DNA of 52,273 nt. It comes from Cytidiella melzeri (taxonomy: Eukaryota; Basidiomycota; Agaricomycetes; Polyporales; Irpicaceae). The stretch spans positions 1 through 52,273 of the forward strand of contig JABYQR010000313.1 of the NCBI GenBank assembly GCA_022592445.1. The letters run 5' to 3'. This document shows positions 11,405 through 21,746 of the stretch, in pieces. The notes beneath the pieces are model-generated. The model made no database searches. It was given only the letters and a program-made list of their open reading frames with translations, and was not told the DNA's origin. A program made the translations under genes and the position numbers. How positions within the stretch are numbered: position 1 is the first letter of the stretch; the number at the start of each line of letters is the position of its first letter.

Positions 11405-14400
11405 ATGGAGCCAGTCGTGTCGCCTCAAGTGACCGCAGAGCTCAACCAAATTCTCTCCAATCTAGTATTGGGGGATAACGAAATCAGAGCGAAGTAAGTC
11501 GTCCATCCGTAAATTAGTAGCCAATACAATCTCTCATATGTGCAAAACAGTGCAGAGAAAGCCGTGAATGACCGTCTCGCGCAGACACCGCAGCTTTACC
11601 TGCTCGCACTGTCTCAGTTCGCCACATCGGCGGATACTGAAGTGGTCTGTTTACAAACTAGAGTTGGGCGAAGCAGGCTCTGATCACTCTCCTCAGATGC
11701 GTTCCTTTTCGCTAGTTTTGCTTCGCCGTCTTCTCTTCCGTTCGTCCTCAGACCAAAGGCTACCATTATATGACCACCTCTCCGCCGAAACTTTATCCAC
11801 GATCGAGAAGCTACTCCTCCGCACTCTGCTGCATGAATCATCCACAGTGGTCAAGCGCAGAGCGGTCGATACCATTGCAGACCTCGCCAATAACTCCATG
11901 TCACGCGGACGACCGTGGCATGCCCTTCAACAGCAGGCGTTTTCTATGGCACAGAGCGAGGACCCCTCGATTCGCGAGACCGCATACCGAGTTTTTGCGG
12001 GCTCGCCAAACTTGATCATGGACCTGCAGCCAGAGTCCGTCTTGGCTATTCTCCAGAAGGGCTTACAGGACCCACAGAGTGTTGAGGTATGCACGCTCTT
12101 GTTATTCCGTTCACCCCCTCTCGTTTCTGCTTTACCCTAGCAACGGTCAAGCCTATTCGACTTTCTCCACCACGACTGCATTTGGCGTCGGCGCTTGCCC
12201 CTTTTTGTTCTGGATGCTTGATATCATCCTGCACAGGGTTGAAAGGGCTTCTTGATGACATCTGATACCGAGTCGTTGCAGAGCCTAGTTGGGCGATATT
12301 GGATCGCGATCCTTGGCTGTAAGACCACGACTTTCATTGCGCGACATGCTATATGCATTTTCTTGCACCATGCGAAACTCGACATCGACGAACCACTGAC
12401 AATGTTCCTCAACCTCAACTAGGTGCGGCATGCGGCTTTACGCGCTGCCGTAGCGTTCCTATCGGCATCGGACATAGCCCAGCAGGCGCAGACGCTGCCG
12501 TTGCTCTATCCCATGCTCAACACATTGCCATACCTCCCGCACGCCCATCTTCCAGGCTTCCTGTCCACCCTCACTCCCCTCGCATCATCCAACCCATCGC
12601 TTTTTGAACATCACCTTTCTGCCCTGTTGAAATTCCTCCCAGGCTTGATTCTCCCCTCCGCAGACGCAGGACCGACACCGACCGTATCCCGACCCAATCC
12701 TAACGGTGCTCCTAGCTTCTCGTTCCCGCCGTCGCCCGTCGCTACTCCGGACGCGAGTGCCGGAACGGACGATGAGGACGAGGAAACGCGGGAAGTACGC
12801 AAGGCGGCACTGGAGTTCATGGTTAGCTTGAGCGAGGCTCGGCCAGGTATGGTTCGTCGCGTGGACGGATGGACAGCGGCCGTCGTTCGCGGATGCCTCG
12901 AAGGAATGGGCGAGTTCCCGGAGGAAGACATAGATGTTTGGCTCGAAGCTGATGTAGGCATGCTTCTTCGCATGTTTTGTGGGAAGACGTACGGATTGAT
13001 TGTTGGGATTCTAGCCTGCCGAAGACCCTACCGACGATAACTATCCCCACGTATTTGAGCAAGCTTTGGACAGGATATCTATCGCGCTCGGTGGCAAAGC
13101 TGTACTACCTCCAGCCTTCCAGTATATTCCTGGTATGCTGGTTAATCACGATTGGAGACTGCGTCATGCAGGTTTGATGGCAATTTCCGCCATTGCGGAG
13201 GGTACGAACAAGATCATGCAGAAGGAACTTGGGAAGGTGGTAGAGTGCGTAAACCACTTTCCTGCCTGTAAAGTCTGTATGCATGACTTGACATGTGTTA
13301 CGTTGCTCTCGTTAAGGCTCGTCACACCTATGTTTGGGGACCACCATCCTCGCGTCCGGTATGCGGCCTGCCAATGCATGTAAGTGCCCATCAGTTACTC
13401 CTGATATCTTGGAACGTATTTGACACCATGAAGCGGTCAACTGTGCACAGATTTAGAGGTGAGAGTCGCGTATATGGTTTTGTAAAATGGTTTCATTTAT
13501 GCAGTGCTTCTGCATTGTCCAGGAAGTAATCCAAGCCGAGTACCACCAACAACTCTTAAACGCTCTCATACATACTCTAGAAGCGGAAGAAGCACGGTAC
13601 GCTACCTTTTCTATGATTGTCGCTCAAGCAGTGTTGACGATACATCCATCCAGAGTACACGCACATGCCGCAGCCGCCCTGATAAACTTCTGTGAAGGTG
13701 TGGAGCGAGAGACACTACTTCCATACTTGGACCCTATCGTCGAAAGGCTACTTAAATTGCTGAACCCAGGGCAGCCTGGAAAGACACCGAAACGCTACGT
13801 GCAAGAACAGGTGATCACGACGCTGGCTATGGTCGCCGATGCTAGTGAGGCTACGTTCGCCAAAGTTTGTGTCCCTTCGCAGACCGTTGATCGCTCCTGC
13901 AAACGAGTGCTGACAACTTGAATGAACCAGCATTATACAGCTATCATGCCTTTGTTGTTGAATGTTCTGCAAAACGCTAATACGGCTGAGTATGACAAGT
14001 TGAGGATGAAAGCGATGGAGTGTGCGGGACTTATTGGTGCGTATTATAACTACTCGTAGGAGAAGAAAAAAGCAGGTTCTCATTCTCGGTTTCTTTTCAG
14101 CAATTGCTGTTGGGCGAGAAGTCTTCCGACCAGATGCGAATGCGTTCATTGAGCTTTTGATGAGGGTACAAAGTGAGTTTCCTTAGGTCACGCTGATGAT
14201 CTCCCCATTATCCCTTCGCACAATAGGGATTTGGCTGATATATACATCGTTTTGTCAGACATTCCAGCGGAGACGCACGATGCGATGCTCGGACATTATC
14301 TTATTGCGACCTGGGCTAAAGTGTGCCAAGCACTTGGACCCGAATTCGAGCCGTATTTGCCTGTCGTCATGCCACCTCTCTTGACAGCAGCTGCTGCGAA

Positions 14401-15264
14401 AGCCAACCTTTCTGTTTACGGTGAGCCACTGGTCTTTCATATCTTCGCATCCCATACGATTGTTTTGCTCTGAAAACAGAAGAAGATGAGGCCCCAGATG
14501 CGAAGGATGGATGGGAGACAGTGTCAATGGACGGTCGCCAGGTTGGCATCAAGACTTCCGCTATCGAAGAGAAATGTCAAGCATTCGAGACGCTTGTTAT
14601 ATACTGCTCGACTCTCGGGAGTCGATTCGCACCCTACCTGTCGCAAAGCCTTGAGCTTGTTCTTCCTTCTCTCGGATTTTGGTTCCACGATGGCGTGAGG
14701 GAAGCAAGCGCACTGTGAGTTTGAAATGATGATCCTTGATCAAAAACAAATTTAATGTTGGTGGTTAGGTTGGTCCCGATGTTACTCTCCTGTGGAAAGA
14801 ATAGCGGAACGCTCACACCGAGGATGGTCTCCGCGTCATTTTCCCAGATTGTGCACTTCATCAACATCGAGACGGACCCAACGTTTCTCTCATCTCTGTA
14901 CAAATGCTACACCGATTCTCTGCGCGTCGTCGTTCCTCAAGGCTCGGCTGCGACCGTCGTATTGCCGCAAGAAGTGTACGATGCCACCATCGAGGCAACG
15001 AAACGGCAACTTCAACTGATTGCCGATCGTCGAAAGGCGCGGTCTGGCAAGCCTGCGAGTGAAGTTGCGGAGGACAGGGAAGATCTGATGCTTGTGGAGG
15101 AGATGGAAGACTTTGCGCTAGAAGATATGGGCAAGTTGGTGGCGATGCTCGATACGGACAGTGACAACACTACAAATCCGCTGACGATTGCTATCTCAAG
15201 TGTTCGAGAGCTGGGGTTGCATTTGGAGCAGTGGGACAGCGAGGATGAGGGAGTGGAGAGTTAG
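11405..15264 (+). CDS. PSE1: Importin-5 / Kap121 (Pse1)-type karyopherin beta, C-terminally short
   Basis: Fourteen exons: 11405-11493, 11551-11644, 11697-12086, 12423-12953, 13015-13244, 13317-13379, 13434-13458, 13523-13596, 13654-13864, 13931-14036, 14101-14172, 14259-14420, 14480-14714 and 14769-15264. They join to 2,778 nt, 925 residues. HEAT-repeat sequence runs throughout: MRSFSLVLLRRLLFR, VNHDWRLRHAGLMAISAIAE, HHPRVRYAACQCI, ETLLPYLDPIVERLLKLL, DGWETVSMDGRQVGIKTSAI and LGFWFHDGVREAS. These match importin-5/Kap121 rather than Kap123 or Kap95. The protein carries ribosomal proteins and other cargo through the nuclear pore and releases them on RanGTP. Oddities: intron 3 is 336 bp against 50-75 for the others, exon 7 is only 25 nt, and the protein ends about 170 residues after the FHDGVR motif. 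Human and yeast homologues (~1,090 residues) continue for several more HEAT repeats. An acidic linker and LEQWDSEDEG precede the stop. Confidence 0.93.
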
Positions 15265-15612
15265 TCACGCCTTGTGGCGAGACGACGAACAGACGTGTCG
15301 AAGACGAAGAATGTACACTCAGCCCAAGAGAATTTTTATAGCTCACATAGTGATGTGCTTGGCCTAGCTGCAGACCAAAAAGCCAGTTAAGCCAGGCCAA
15401 TTGAAGCTGGACCAAGCGAGGCCGTGATGAACAGCTTGGGTGGCTTTTTGGCCTGGCTTAATGACCACTCGCTGTATTAGGTACATCGGGCGTTCAAAAT
15501 GTACTTAATATGGATCGGTAGGACGAAAGGGCTCGCTACGCAGTATTTGTAGGGGAATCTATGTGTAAAAAGGAAACGCGGTTGTAATTCATAATATCAT
15601 GGGCAAACATGC
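15265..15612. other. 3' flank of importin gene with interleaved inverted repeats
   Basis: No coding frame of note. CCAAAAAGCC (15375-15384) pairs with 15442-15451, and TTAAGCCAGGCC (15387-15398) pairs with 15450-15461, so the two helices interleave. A third short pair, CCAAGC (15412-15417) with GCTTGG (15434-15439), lies inside. All matches are perfect. Confidence 0.75.
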
Positions 15613-15752
15613 TTGGACAGGCAGCCCGCACAACGTCCTTCCTTTTTGGGAGGTCACGTGTAGCCACGTGAATTTCACGGCATGGCGGCATGGAACTTGA
15701 TGGAAGTGGCCGAGATAGTGGGTCGATGGCGGTTCGGCTCGCAGTTCGCGAG
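15613..15752 (+). repeat. Left copy of ~140-bp inverted repeat flanking the MULE region
   Basis: From TTGGACAGGCAGCCCGCAC to the region around 15752 this matches the reverse complement of 22161-22298, with a few substitutions and two small indels. It ends in ATGGCGGTTCGGCTCGCAG (ATG at 15726), which could be a start codon region; that frame closes after 12 codons. Either MULE terminal/subterminal repeat or a copied promoter and start of the gene whose fragment lies next to the right copy. Confidence 0.78.
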
Positions 15753-15996
15753 GGCTATGGGTAGCACCACTGTACGACTTTGCCCCCCAAAAAAAAACAT
15801 CAACCATGTGCGCTTTGTGCTTATAAATTGATAAATCTGTTCAATCACGCAGTAAGTAAACTGTATTATACCGTAGCTTATATTGCAAGCAAACTTGTGT
15901 TACTATCAAAGACCCCCACCTAATGCAAAAATTAATCCAACTTAAACATGCTCGTAATGCGAGCAGTAGGGTTGCCTCTACCGCCTTCGTCTCTCA
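15753..15996. other. Upstream region of MULE transposase
   Basis: AT-rich, with a run of A at 15787-15795. No gene seen; probably the promoter/terminal region of the MULE. Confidence 0.4.
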
Positions 15997-17139
15997 ATGG
16001 CAAACCTGCCACCGCCGCCAAAGAGATTGAAAAAAATTCCCTCCGCCCAGACCCAATCTGGTTTCAGGGGCTTTGTGCATGTGACTGAAGCTGTGGCCAG
16101 TGGAGCCGTGCCCTCTGAGCCGCCGCGCGAGCTGTCTAATATTATCTTGACCACCTCCTCCTCGACGCACAGCAACACACCAGCATTTCAGCTATATATC
16201 ACGGTCATTAAAACTACAGTCAGAAGTTTGATGCGAAGGATGAGCAGGATCAACTTACTGCGAGCGCAGTCCTGGCGGCAAATCTCATCGACTTCGACGA
16301 CCTCGAGGCACTACAAAACAAGTGGTGCAGCAGGTGGTCAAAGAGAGATGGTGCAGGGGAGAAGGAAACTCGAAGGGTCCTGTATCAATGGTGAGCCTGG
16401 CCTTGTTGTCCTATAAGAATGCTGTCTTACTGGACATGAAAGCTCGTGTGGCTATGACCATACCGAGCGCGGATCTACAAAGCGGAAAAGCCCCTTTGAC
16501 TTGCCTGGGTGTTTAGCACACTGTGAGATACTGTATTACACTCAGACTCACCACGTAATCCTAATCCGAGGCTATCTTGAGCATAACAAAGACTGCCGTA
16601 CCAGTCCCATTTCACGATCACCCGTTTGGCCAGTACATCCTTCAGTATATAAAGATGCACTTCGACGTCTAAAAGTTGGAATTTCTCTGGAGGAAGTCAA
16701 GAGGGTAAACCAAGAGCTGTTCGCAACTCACGGTTATAAAGAGATGCCTCGGGACCATGCTACATCTCGATATCGCTGGCTTCTCGTTGGCAAGGACAAC
16801 CGCTCGCTCTATCAACAATTTCACCAGCTACGAGGAATGAAGATTGTTCAGAAAGACCACATTAATCTTCATGAGTGGCTTGATGAAGACTCACCGCAGT
16901 TCAACGAGACACTCAAGAAAGCTATCTTCCATTATGTGCCAGAACCAAACACAAAGGACGTCTCAAAGTCTGTATAGCAACGTCAGAGATGAAAGCTGCA
17001 GCGTGGAAGTATGCACATCACTCCCAGGTACTTTTTGATGGGACACTCGGGATTAGTGACAAGAAAATGTTGCTCTTCATTGTGATGGGCATCAACGAGG
17101 CAAATTGCGGAGTGCCTCTCGCGTTCCTTCTATTTTCTC

Positions 17140-17366
17140 TGTTGTTATTTTAAGTTTTCCGCCTCATCTTTATTTGTTTCCGTTTGTTCCCGCCGCCCGC
17201 CTTCGTCATTCCGCGCGGATTACTCGCTTTGACATTCCCGTTTCGACCTATCCGTTTCTCTAAAATATTATAAAAACCCTGTATTCTCGTAGCTGTCTAA
17301 TAACATTGAGTTCCCTTATTTTTGAGCCCCCTCCCGTGCGCGCATCAAAACCCTGCAAAAACAACA
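17140..17366 (+). repeat. 5' LTR of the gag-only Copia element
   Basis: Starts TGTTGTTATTTTAAG and ends AAAACAACA. A TATA-like AAAATATTATAAAAA lies near its middle. Nearly identical to 18425-18651. Confidence 0.93.
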
Positions 17367-17378
17367 GGTTATGAGCCC
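17367..17378 (+). other. Primer-binding site, initiator tRNA-Met anticodon arm
   Basis: GGTTATGAGCCC directly follows the 5' LTR. Its reverse complement GGGCTCATAACC is the anticodon stem-loop of yeast-type initiator tRNA-Met (anticodon CAT), not a tRNA 3' end. Priming by a 5' half-tRNA is known for Drosophila copia. Confidence 0.8.
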
Positions 17379-17533
17379 CGCGCTCTAGGCGCACACCCTT
17401 TCGATTTTCATCTTGCGGCAACATTAGCTCGGCATTGCGCCCTTAGGCTGAACCATCTCTTTTTTGGGCAACATTACGTCAGCAATACGCTCTTAGGCCA
17501 CCGTATCGACATTAAATCTTATTCATTTTCATT

Positions 17534-18382
17534 ATGGCTGAAGAAGTTGCCACCCCTGTCCCTACCTTGACATCATCTGCGTATCGGATCACCCCTCTCG
17601 CCGGACCGGAAAATTACCTCACATGGCGAATTCAGCTTAGCGATATCCTCCGAGAATTGGATCTCTGGGGACATGTCAGCGGAACTGTGGAGAAGCCGAG
17701 GCGAGGAGACACTAGCAAATGGGAAGCCAAAGATCAGAAGGCGCTTACCACTATCTGTCTCCGCATCAACAACAATATGATGATGCATGTGATGGCCGCC
17801 AAAACTTTGAAAGAGGCTTTTGATGCCTTGGCCAACGTTTTTGCCACCCAGGGCAGTGTTGCCCACGTCGTTATCCGACGCAAACTTTTTGGTTACCGCA
17901 TCGACGAGACGGAGGATCTCACAGTGAAGATCCGAGACATTAAACGTCTCTGGATTGAATATAATATGGTTCGGGGAACCGCTACCGCATTGGGCGATAA
18001 CGATCTCGCGATGTGCATTCTCTCGGTGTTACCGGAGTCTTGGGACGCATTCGTTTCCGTCACCGCTGCTGATGGCGATCTCACCTCTGCCAGCCTTATT
18101 GGTTGTATCGTGCAGGAGGAGTCTCGACGCAAGTCACGCGTCACTACCCAGGCTTTTGCGGCCACTCGCGTTGTGCCGAAGAAACGGTGTTTTCGCACTG
18201 GAGTCACTTGTCACAAGTGTGGCAAGGAGGGTCACATCAGACCTGAATGTGAGGAACAGGACAAGCCCGCCGCTCAGTCCAATTTGGTGACTTCGCCGGC
18301 AGCTTATTCAATGGTTGCTACGGACTCCCTCACTTCTATTGGTTCGCATGTTCACACCGACGCACCGGAGTATAACTTCTAG
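17534..18382 (+). CDS. Copia-type Gag polyprotein (282 residues)
   Basis: An intact frame starting MAEEVATPVPTLTSSAYRIT. The N-terminal part (PLAGPENYLTWRIQLSDIL, then TISL-like helices and LKEAFDALANVF) has the layout of the Copia gag-polypeptide/UBN2 domain. A CCHC zinc knuckle CHKCGKEGHIRPEC (C-x2-C-x4-H-x4-C) follows near residue 230. Gag would form the particle and bind RNA in the cytoplasm. The frame ends 42 bp before the 3' LTR, so no pol is present. The uninterrupted gag, beside dead pol genes elsewhere in the window, and LTRs about 97% alike suggest a fairly recent copy. Confidence 0.92.
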   Translation: MAEEVATPVPTLTSSAYRITPLAGPENYLTWRIQLSDILRELDLWGHVSGTVEKPRRGDTSKWEAKDQKALTTICLRINNNMMMHVMAAKTLKEAFDALANVFATQGSVAHVVIRRKLFGYRIDETEDLTVKIRDIKRLWIEYNMVRGTATALGDNDLAMCILSVLPESWDAFVSVTAADGDLTSASLIGCIVQEESRRKSRVTTQAFAATRVVPKKRCFRTGVTCHKCGKEGHIRPECEEQDKPAAQSNLVTSPAAYSMVATDSLTSIGSHVHTDAPEYNF

Positions 18383-18424
18383 GCAACTCGCGTTTGTTCT
18401 CACGCTCTGCTCGTTGAGGGGGAG

Positions 18425-18651
18425 TGTTGTTAATTTAAGTTTTCCGCCTCATCTTTATTTGTTTCCGTTTGTTCCCACCGCCCGCCTTCGTCATTCTGCG
18501 TGGATTACTCGCTTTGACATTCCCGTTTCGATCTATCCGTTTCTCTAAAATATTATAAAAACCCTGTATTCTCGTAGCTGTCTAATAACATTGAGTTCCC
18601 TTATTTTTGAGCCCCCTCCCGTGTGCGCATCAAAACCCTGCAAAAACAACA
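18425..18651 (+). repeat. 3' LTR of the gag-only Copia element
   Basis: Same length and termini as the 5' LTR, preceded by a purine tract and followed by the TTCTC duplication. Confidence 0.93.
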
Positions 18652-19224
18652 TTCTCCACCAGCTTCGAATCAGAAAACTGCTGCCGGGTACGACACAGAG
18701 ATCCTCGAGAGGCTTCTGAATGCATGGTGGCCAGCAATGGGCAGTCAAGACGGGGAGGAGTTTGAGGCGTGGGTTGCAATCACAGACACAGACCTGATGG
18801 AGTGTGGTGCTCTTCTTTGTGTCTTTCCCCGTATATTGTTGCTGATCTGCAAGTTCCATTTACGGCAGTCTTGGAAGAACCACCACCTGAAGGTGTTGAA
18901 GGGTTCTTCATCGGAGCACCATGAGATTCGACAGCGGCTCCAGCGGCTGGAAGACTGACTCGTTGAATCAGAGAACTTCGCCGTTGCACAAGCCCTAGTT
19001 GCAAACGAGAAAGCGGACATGCTGGCCCTGCAAGAAACAAACGAATGTGATTCATCAGTTGCTGAGGGTGCACTGAAGCATTTAAAATATCTGGACACTT
19101 ACTGGCTTTGAGAGGCTCTCTGGCAAAGCTGGTCGAAAGCCAGTTGGCTTCAAGCGGCGGTTTTCTTGAAGTGCACTATAAATGAAGTCGTTCCCACCAC
19201 AAATCATCTTGAGTTGTTCAACGG

Positions 19225-19967
19225 TGTCATGGATGGCCTGACTAGCCCTTAATTTTCGCAATTTACTTCTTGTTTTTATCTGTAAAACTCCGGGCTGCAG
19301 CTCAGTTGCAACCTTCTCTGCATAAACTCCCTTTTCACGTCTATTAAGCGCCCGTATCACGTGGCTTAGATGCTCCACACGGTCACATTACTTGCTACTA
19401 CGTCACACTGGCATGTGACTCAGCTTAAGTAAGACCACATGGCTACAAGCACATGGCTCAGCCCATAGCTAGGGTTTGACATCATAGATACCGTTCACAT
19501 GGGCTCCTTATTGTTCTTTCCTTATTGTTCTCTTTATGGAAGGATGTTCTCACAGGTGTGGGAATGGAATACAATAGTTGGTCTCCTTTTAGATAGATTC
19601 TCTCACGGGTAGAGTCCTTGGCAAGGTCTAGACAATAGCTATTGTTCTCCTTTAGGTAGTTCTTTTGTTCTTCGTTCACATGGCTTCTTGCAAAGCCTGC
19701 CCTCAACATGGTCTGTGCGCAGGTCCCTGAAGTCTATATAAGCAGCTACATGTACGCTCCTAGCCCCCATCTCGACCTCTTGGTCTTTACTGGGCTAGGT
19801 AAGCAAACCCCTCCTGTACTACATAGCTAGTAGTACCCAATACTAACTTGGTCTTTACTGGGCTAGACATCTGCATAAGGTTTATAGCTGGTGAGAGTAT
19901 TGAGCTTCACGCCTACCACCACCACTTCGTGTCCCTGTTTGTCACATCGAGCCTTGTCTCCATGTCA
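19225..19967 (+). mobile_element. Solo Gypsy LTR (family LTR-A) inside the MULE transposase
   Basis: A 743-bp copy from TGTCATGGATGG to CCATGTCA, flanked by AACGG at 19220-19224 and 19968-19972. TATATA at 19735-19740 lies 34 bp upstream of ATCTCGACCT, the expected transcript start. An intron-like segment 19799-19866 is flanked by two copies of CTTGGTCTTTACTGGGCTAG (19779-19798, 19847-19866). Same family as the LTRs of the Gypsy elements at 26915 and 30806. Confidence 0.93.
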
Positions 19968-21254
19968 AACGGTGTCCTAAAGAGAAAGCACTTACGGCAA
20001 TGGCAGAACCGCGGGCACAGACTCCAAATCAACATCCTCATTCATGTCCTTATCCTCTATGCTCTACCTTCGATCTTTCAGCAACGTGCAGCTGAAGACA
20101 TGGAAGCTCACTGGCGAGATGCAATGTTGAAGCAAATCCCTGTAGGGTCTGCCATCATAGATGCGCACCGATGTACACCAGTGTCCCTCACACCAATCGC
20201 ATACTGGGCTGTTGACAAAGAGAGAGATTTAGGAGCTGCGGCCCTTGTTACCAACAACCAAATTAGTGTCCCAACACTAGATGATCAGTCAAGCACGTAC
20301 ACATTTACATGCTACTCATCACTCACCATCGAGCAGGACCAGAATCCTGTCATATATAAAATCTCGTTCCACAATGGAAGTACAGTTACCTGCAGTTATC
20401 CCGATTTCAAACGCCGCGGTGGTGCCTGCAAGCATATCCGTGCAGCAGTTGTGCGTGCTGAAATCCTTCGTGCAACTCGGAATGTCAATCTACCCCCCTT
20501 TCAATTGTGGCTCCCCAATACAGAGGAGGAAGCGTACCTTATTCAAGCTCAACATCGTGCCACAGCTGTACCCATCTCCCAATCCTCTGAGTCCCCCGAG
20601 CCCTCTACACCCTCTACCCTCAATCCAATCACTGGAGCCTCACTTGCAATAAACGATATTGTGCGTGAAAGTGCAGATCTTGACTTGTCAAGCAGAGAAC
20701 TCTCGGTTGCACCGGTGAGCGATAACCTGCATGAAGATGCCAGTGAAGATGCGTTTAACATTGGTGCAGATACCAAATACACCACTGATGCGGAGTCTGG
20801 CTATACCACACCAGAGCCTGTGGAAGACGAGGACGAGGACGGCACATCTTCTGTTGCTACATCTGATAGGCCACCATATGGTGGTGACTTCACAGAACTC
20901 GAGCGTTCAAATCAGCAAGCATCAAACGAGCAAACTATTGCACGTACCTTTCATGACCTTGAAAAGGTCACACCCAAACTCAAGCAGCTTAGTGAGTGGC
21001 TGAGCAAAGCTGTTCTCGAAAGTGCTACAGATGCCGATATCCAGCACGCACAACATTTACGCTCAAGTTTAGAGGACATTGTTGGACAGCTCGACCGGAT
21101 GCTTCATGTAGACAGCCCCCCTTATTCAGATCCTCCCAGTCTGTCGCCACTGCCGCGATCTCTTCGCACGAAGCAGCGTACATACCCAGCTATCATGGCA
21201 CCACCGGTTGATAGACATGCACAAAAGCGGAGGGAGTCTTATGGTGTACATTAG

Positions 21255-21746
21255 AATTGAAATTATAGGCGCAGCTACATCATTGAACTATTGAGGATGA
21301 GTCTACCACCAACCTGCTCACCCTCATCTGCCCGGGTTGCAGCTCAAATCCGTGCTGCGAGAGTCAGCGAGACAAAACCCTGGTTTTTCTCAGCTGTCTG
21401 GACATAGCGTCTGCCTCCTGCACATACCCATCCTCTTCTCTAGTAGTTTCCCGCACGCTACACTCTTTGCTTTCCTGGCACGTCGGAATCAGACCCACGC
21501 TTGTGACAGAGAAATTAAACAACTCACCATGCCTCATCCCATCCCGCTTATGGGTCTTCTGCGATAAACCCGCGTGCGCACAGGTAAAAGGCAAGCTCTG
21601 TTGTGCTCGCATGCAAGCAAAGAGAGGAGAATAACATGGTGGTGGTAGCACGAGGGGAGAACTGGCGTCGAGTCTGAGTTGCGTCTGAGTCATGGTGTTC
21701 ACTGGGTGAGGGAAGCGGTGCTAATGCTCGTGCCCATGTAACGCAC
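21255..21746. other. Downstream of MULE; first copy of a 50-bp direct repeat
   Basis: 21661-21710 is repeated with a few mismatches at 22101-22150 (core GTCTGAGTTGCGTCTGAGTC). No transposase sequence remains. This stretch lies where the last exon of NDUFS6 would be expected on the minus strand, but that exon is not there. Confidence 0.6.

Larger units (their letters stand above)
17140..18651 (+). mobile_element. Short gag-only Copia-type LTR retrotransposon, complete
   Basis: Two 227-bp LTRs (17140-17366 and 18425-18651), beginning TGTTGTTA and ending AACAACA, differ at about six positions. Target duplication TTCTC is at 17135-17139 and 18652-18656. Between the LTRs are a primer-binding site, one gag frame and a purine-rich tract (GAGGGGGAG) before the 3' LTR. 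No protease, integrase, reverse transcriptase or RNase H can fit, so it must depend on enzymes supplied in trans. It lies inside the MULE transposase. Confidence 0.93.
15997..21254 (+). pseudogene. MULE-type transposase with SWIM finger, split by two insertions
   Basis: Pieces in order: N-terminus MANLPPPPKRLKKIPSAQTQ (15997-16195); a second-frame exon around 16229-16381; a Cys/His region with CLAHC ... RGYLEHNKDC (about 16500-16600). Then SPVWPVHPSVYKDALRRLKV and the catalytic core VLFDGTLGISDKK near 17030-17060, which carries the first Asp. A Copia-type element interrupts at 17140; the core resumes at 18657 with AGYDTEILERLLNAWW, AITDTDLMECGAL and ICKFHLRQSWKNHH. A solo LTR interrupts at 19225; the C-terminal part follows from 19973 with a SWIM-like finger (TCSYPDFKRRGGACKHIRA, 20388-20444). 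Removing both insertions plus one copy of each 5-bp target duplication restores the reading across both sites. It was dead anyway: TGA at 18957-18959 and 19109-19111, a frame break near 16950, and a SWIM Cys changed to Tyr (20397-20399). Mutator-like transposases cut and paste DNA elements. Confidence 0.88.

Noticed and set aside
12046..12261. Frames inside the 336-bp importin intron
   Set aside because: The flanking exons join exactly at LQDPQSVE-VRHAALRA, so no coding exon is missing there.
19482..19709. Recurrent 75-codon frame (MLRAGFARS...) present in most LTR-A copies
   Set aside because: It is antisense in the LTR, overlaps the promoter, and exists because the LTR is repeated. No evidence for a protein.
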